NCBI GenBank assembly: GCA_947483455.1
Contig: CANKNK010000007.1
Location: forward strand, 1-15,531
Reading direction: 5' to 3'
DNA from: Comamonadaceae bacterium
GTDB taxonomy: Bacteria; Pseudomonadota; Gammaproteobacteria; Burkholderiales; Burkholderiaceae_C
Length of the DNA stretch: 15,531 nucleotides
Position 1 is the first letter of the stretch. Each line of letters begins with the position of its first letter. Position numbers and translations under genes: made by a program. This document shows positions 14,902 through 15,531 of this stretch, piece after piece. A model generated the notes under the pieces. It saw only the letters and a list, made by a program, of their open reading frames with translations. It did no database searches and was not told the DNA's origin.

Positions 14902-15531
14902 TTAGGCCTGGCGCTCGAAAATAGCGGCAATCCCTTGGCCGCCGCCTATGCACATAGTCACCAGCGCATAGCGCCCGTTGATGCGCTCCAGTTCGTACAA
15001 GGCTTTGACGGTGATGAGCGCGCCGGTTGCGCCTATCGGATGGCCTAGCGAGATGCCTGATCCATTGGGGTTGACCTTGGCCGGGTCCAGGCCCAGGTCG
15101 CGCGTGACGGCGCAGGCCTGCGCGGCAAAGGCTTCGTTGGCTTCGATCACGTCCAGGTCATTGACCGTGAGGCCCGCTTTTTGGAGCGCCAGTTGGCTGG
15201 CAGGCACCGGGCCGATGCCCATGTACTGCGGGTCCACACCGGCATGCGCATAAGCGACCAAACGCGCCAGGGGCTTGAGGCCGCGTGCTTTGGCCACACG
15301 GGCTTCCATCAACACCACAGCCGCCGCCGCGTCGTTGATGCCCGAGGCATTGCCCGCGGTGACGGTGCCGTTTTCTTTCAGAAAAACAGGCTTTAGTTTG
15401 GCCAACTCGGCAGCGGTGCAGTTGGGACGGAAATGCTCGTCGGTGGCGTAAGCCACATCGCCTTTGCGGCTCTTGAGGATGACCGGCATGATCTGGCTGC
15501 TGAAGTAACCCGCCTCGGTGGCGCGTTGGGC
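14902..15531 (-). CDS. Acetyl-CoA acetyltransferase / thiolase, C-terminal part (truncated by window edge)
   Basis: This is the C-terminal 209 residues of a thiolase, which condenses two acetyl-CoA or cleaves 3-ketoacyl-CoA. The gene enters from the right edge, and the frame is open to base 15531. The ATG at 15489 is internal, because coding sequence continues before it as AQRATEAGYFSSQI. The motifs NEAFAAQA (active-site Asn-Glu region), GHPIGATG (catalytic His) and CIGGGQG (second catalytic Cys) are present and intact. The N-terminal nucleophilic cysteine lies outside the window. It resembles PhaA/AtoB-type biosynthetic thiolases more than FadA, but this is uncertain. It converges on the dioxygenase gene with only 13 bp between stops. 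Confidence 0.93.
   Translation of the reverse strand, partial: AQRATEAGYFSSQIMPVILKSRKGDVAYATDEHFRPNCTAAELAKLKPVFLKENGTVTAGNASGINDAAAAVVLMEARVAKARGLKPLARLVAYAHAGVDPQYMGIGPVPASQLALQKAGLTVNDLDVIEANEAFAAQACAVTRDLGLDPAKVNPNGSGISLGHPIGATGALITVKALYELERINGRYALVTMCIGGGQGIAAIFERQA

Overview
The window looks like chromosomal DNA from a Burkholderiales betaproteobacterium, probably Comamonadaceae-like. The evidence is the moderately high G+C, tight gene packing, an aapJQMP amino-acid ABC operon, several acyl-CoA ligases, an EstB-type serine hydrolase and a thiolase. This placement is inferred from gene content, not from a phylogenetic marker. I see no rRNA, tRNA, CRISPR array, insertion sequence or phage gene.

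Left region (1-3855). The C-terminal end of an acyl-CoA synthetase overlaps, by ATGA, a stand-alone amino-acid adenylation enzyme related to DltA and NRPS A domains. Convergent to these is a two-gene minus-strand unit, also joined by ATGA: a polytopic membrane protein with MBOAT-like motifs, then a small phosphopantetheine carrier protein. Adenylase, carrier and membrane acyltransferase form the logic of a Dlt-like aminoacyl-transfer system. The canonical operon layout and DltD are absent and the membrane protein is divergent. This is the least described part of the window.

Central region (3856-9541, minus strand). The order of transcription is aapJ (periplasmic binding protein), aapQ and aapM (permeases), aapP (ATPase), a flavin reductase and an EamA exporter-type protein. 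A strong intrinsic-terminator-like hairpin lies between aapJ and aapQ. Such a site could let the binding protein be made in excess over the membrane components. An 11-nt element joins stop codon and ribosome site at both the aapQ/aapM and aapM/aapP junctions. The flavin reductase has a TTG start one base after the aapP stop, so it is probably translationally coupled.

Right region (9542-15531). A 266-bp divergent spacer separates aapJ from a long-chain-type acyl-CoA ligase (+). An EstB-like serine hydrolase (+) follows. Then come a zinc-free MDR NADP-dependent oxidoreductase (-), a small 2-oxoglutarate/Fe(II) dioxygenase of the free-amino-acid hydroxylase type (+), and a thiolase that runs off the right edge (-). 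The ligases, reductase and thiolase fit acyl-CoA metabolism. The Aap transporter and the dioxygenase suggest amino-acid handling, but a functional link between them is only inference.
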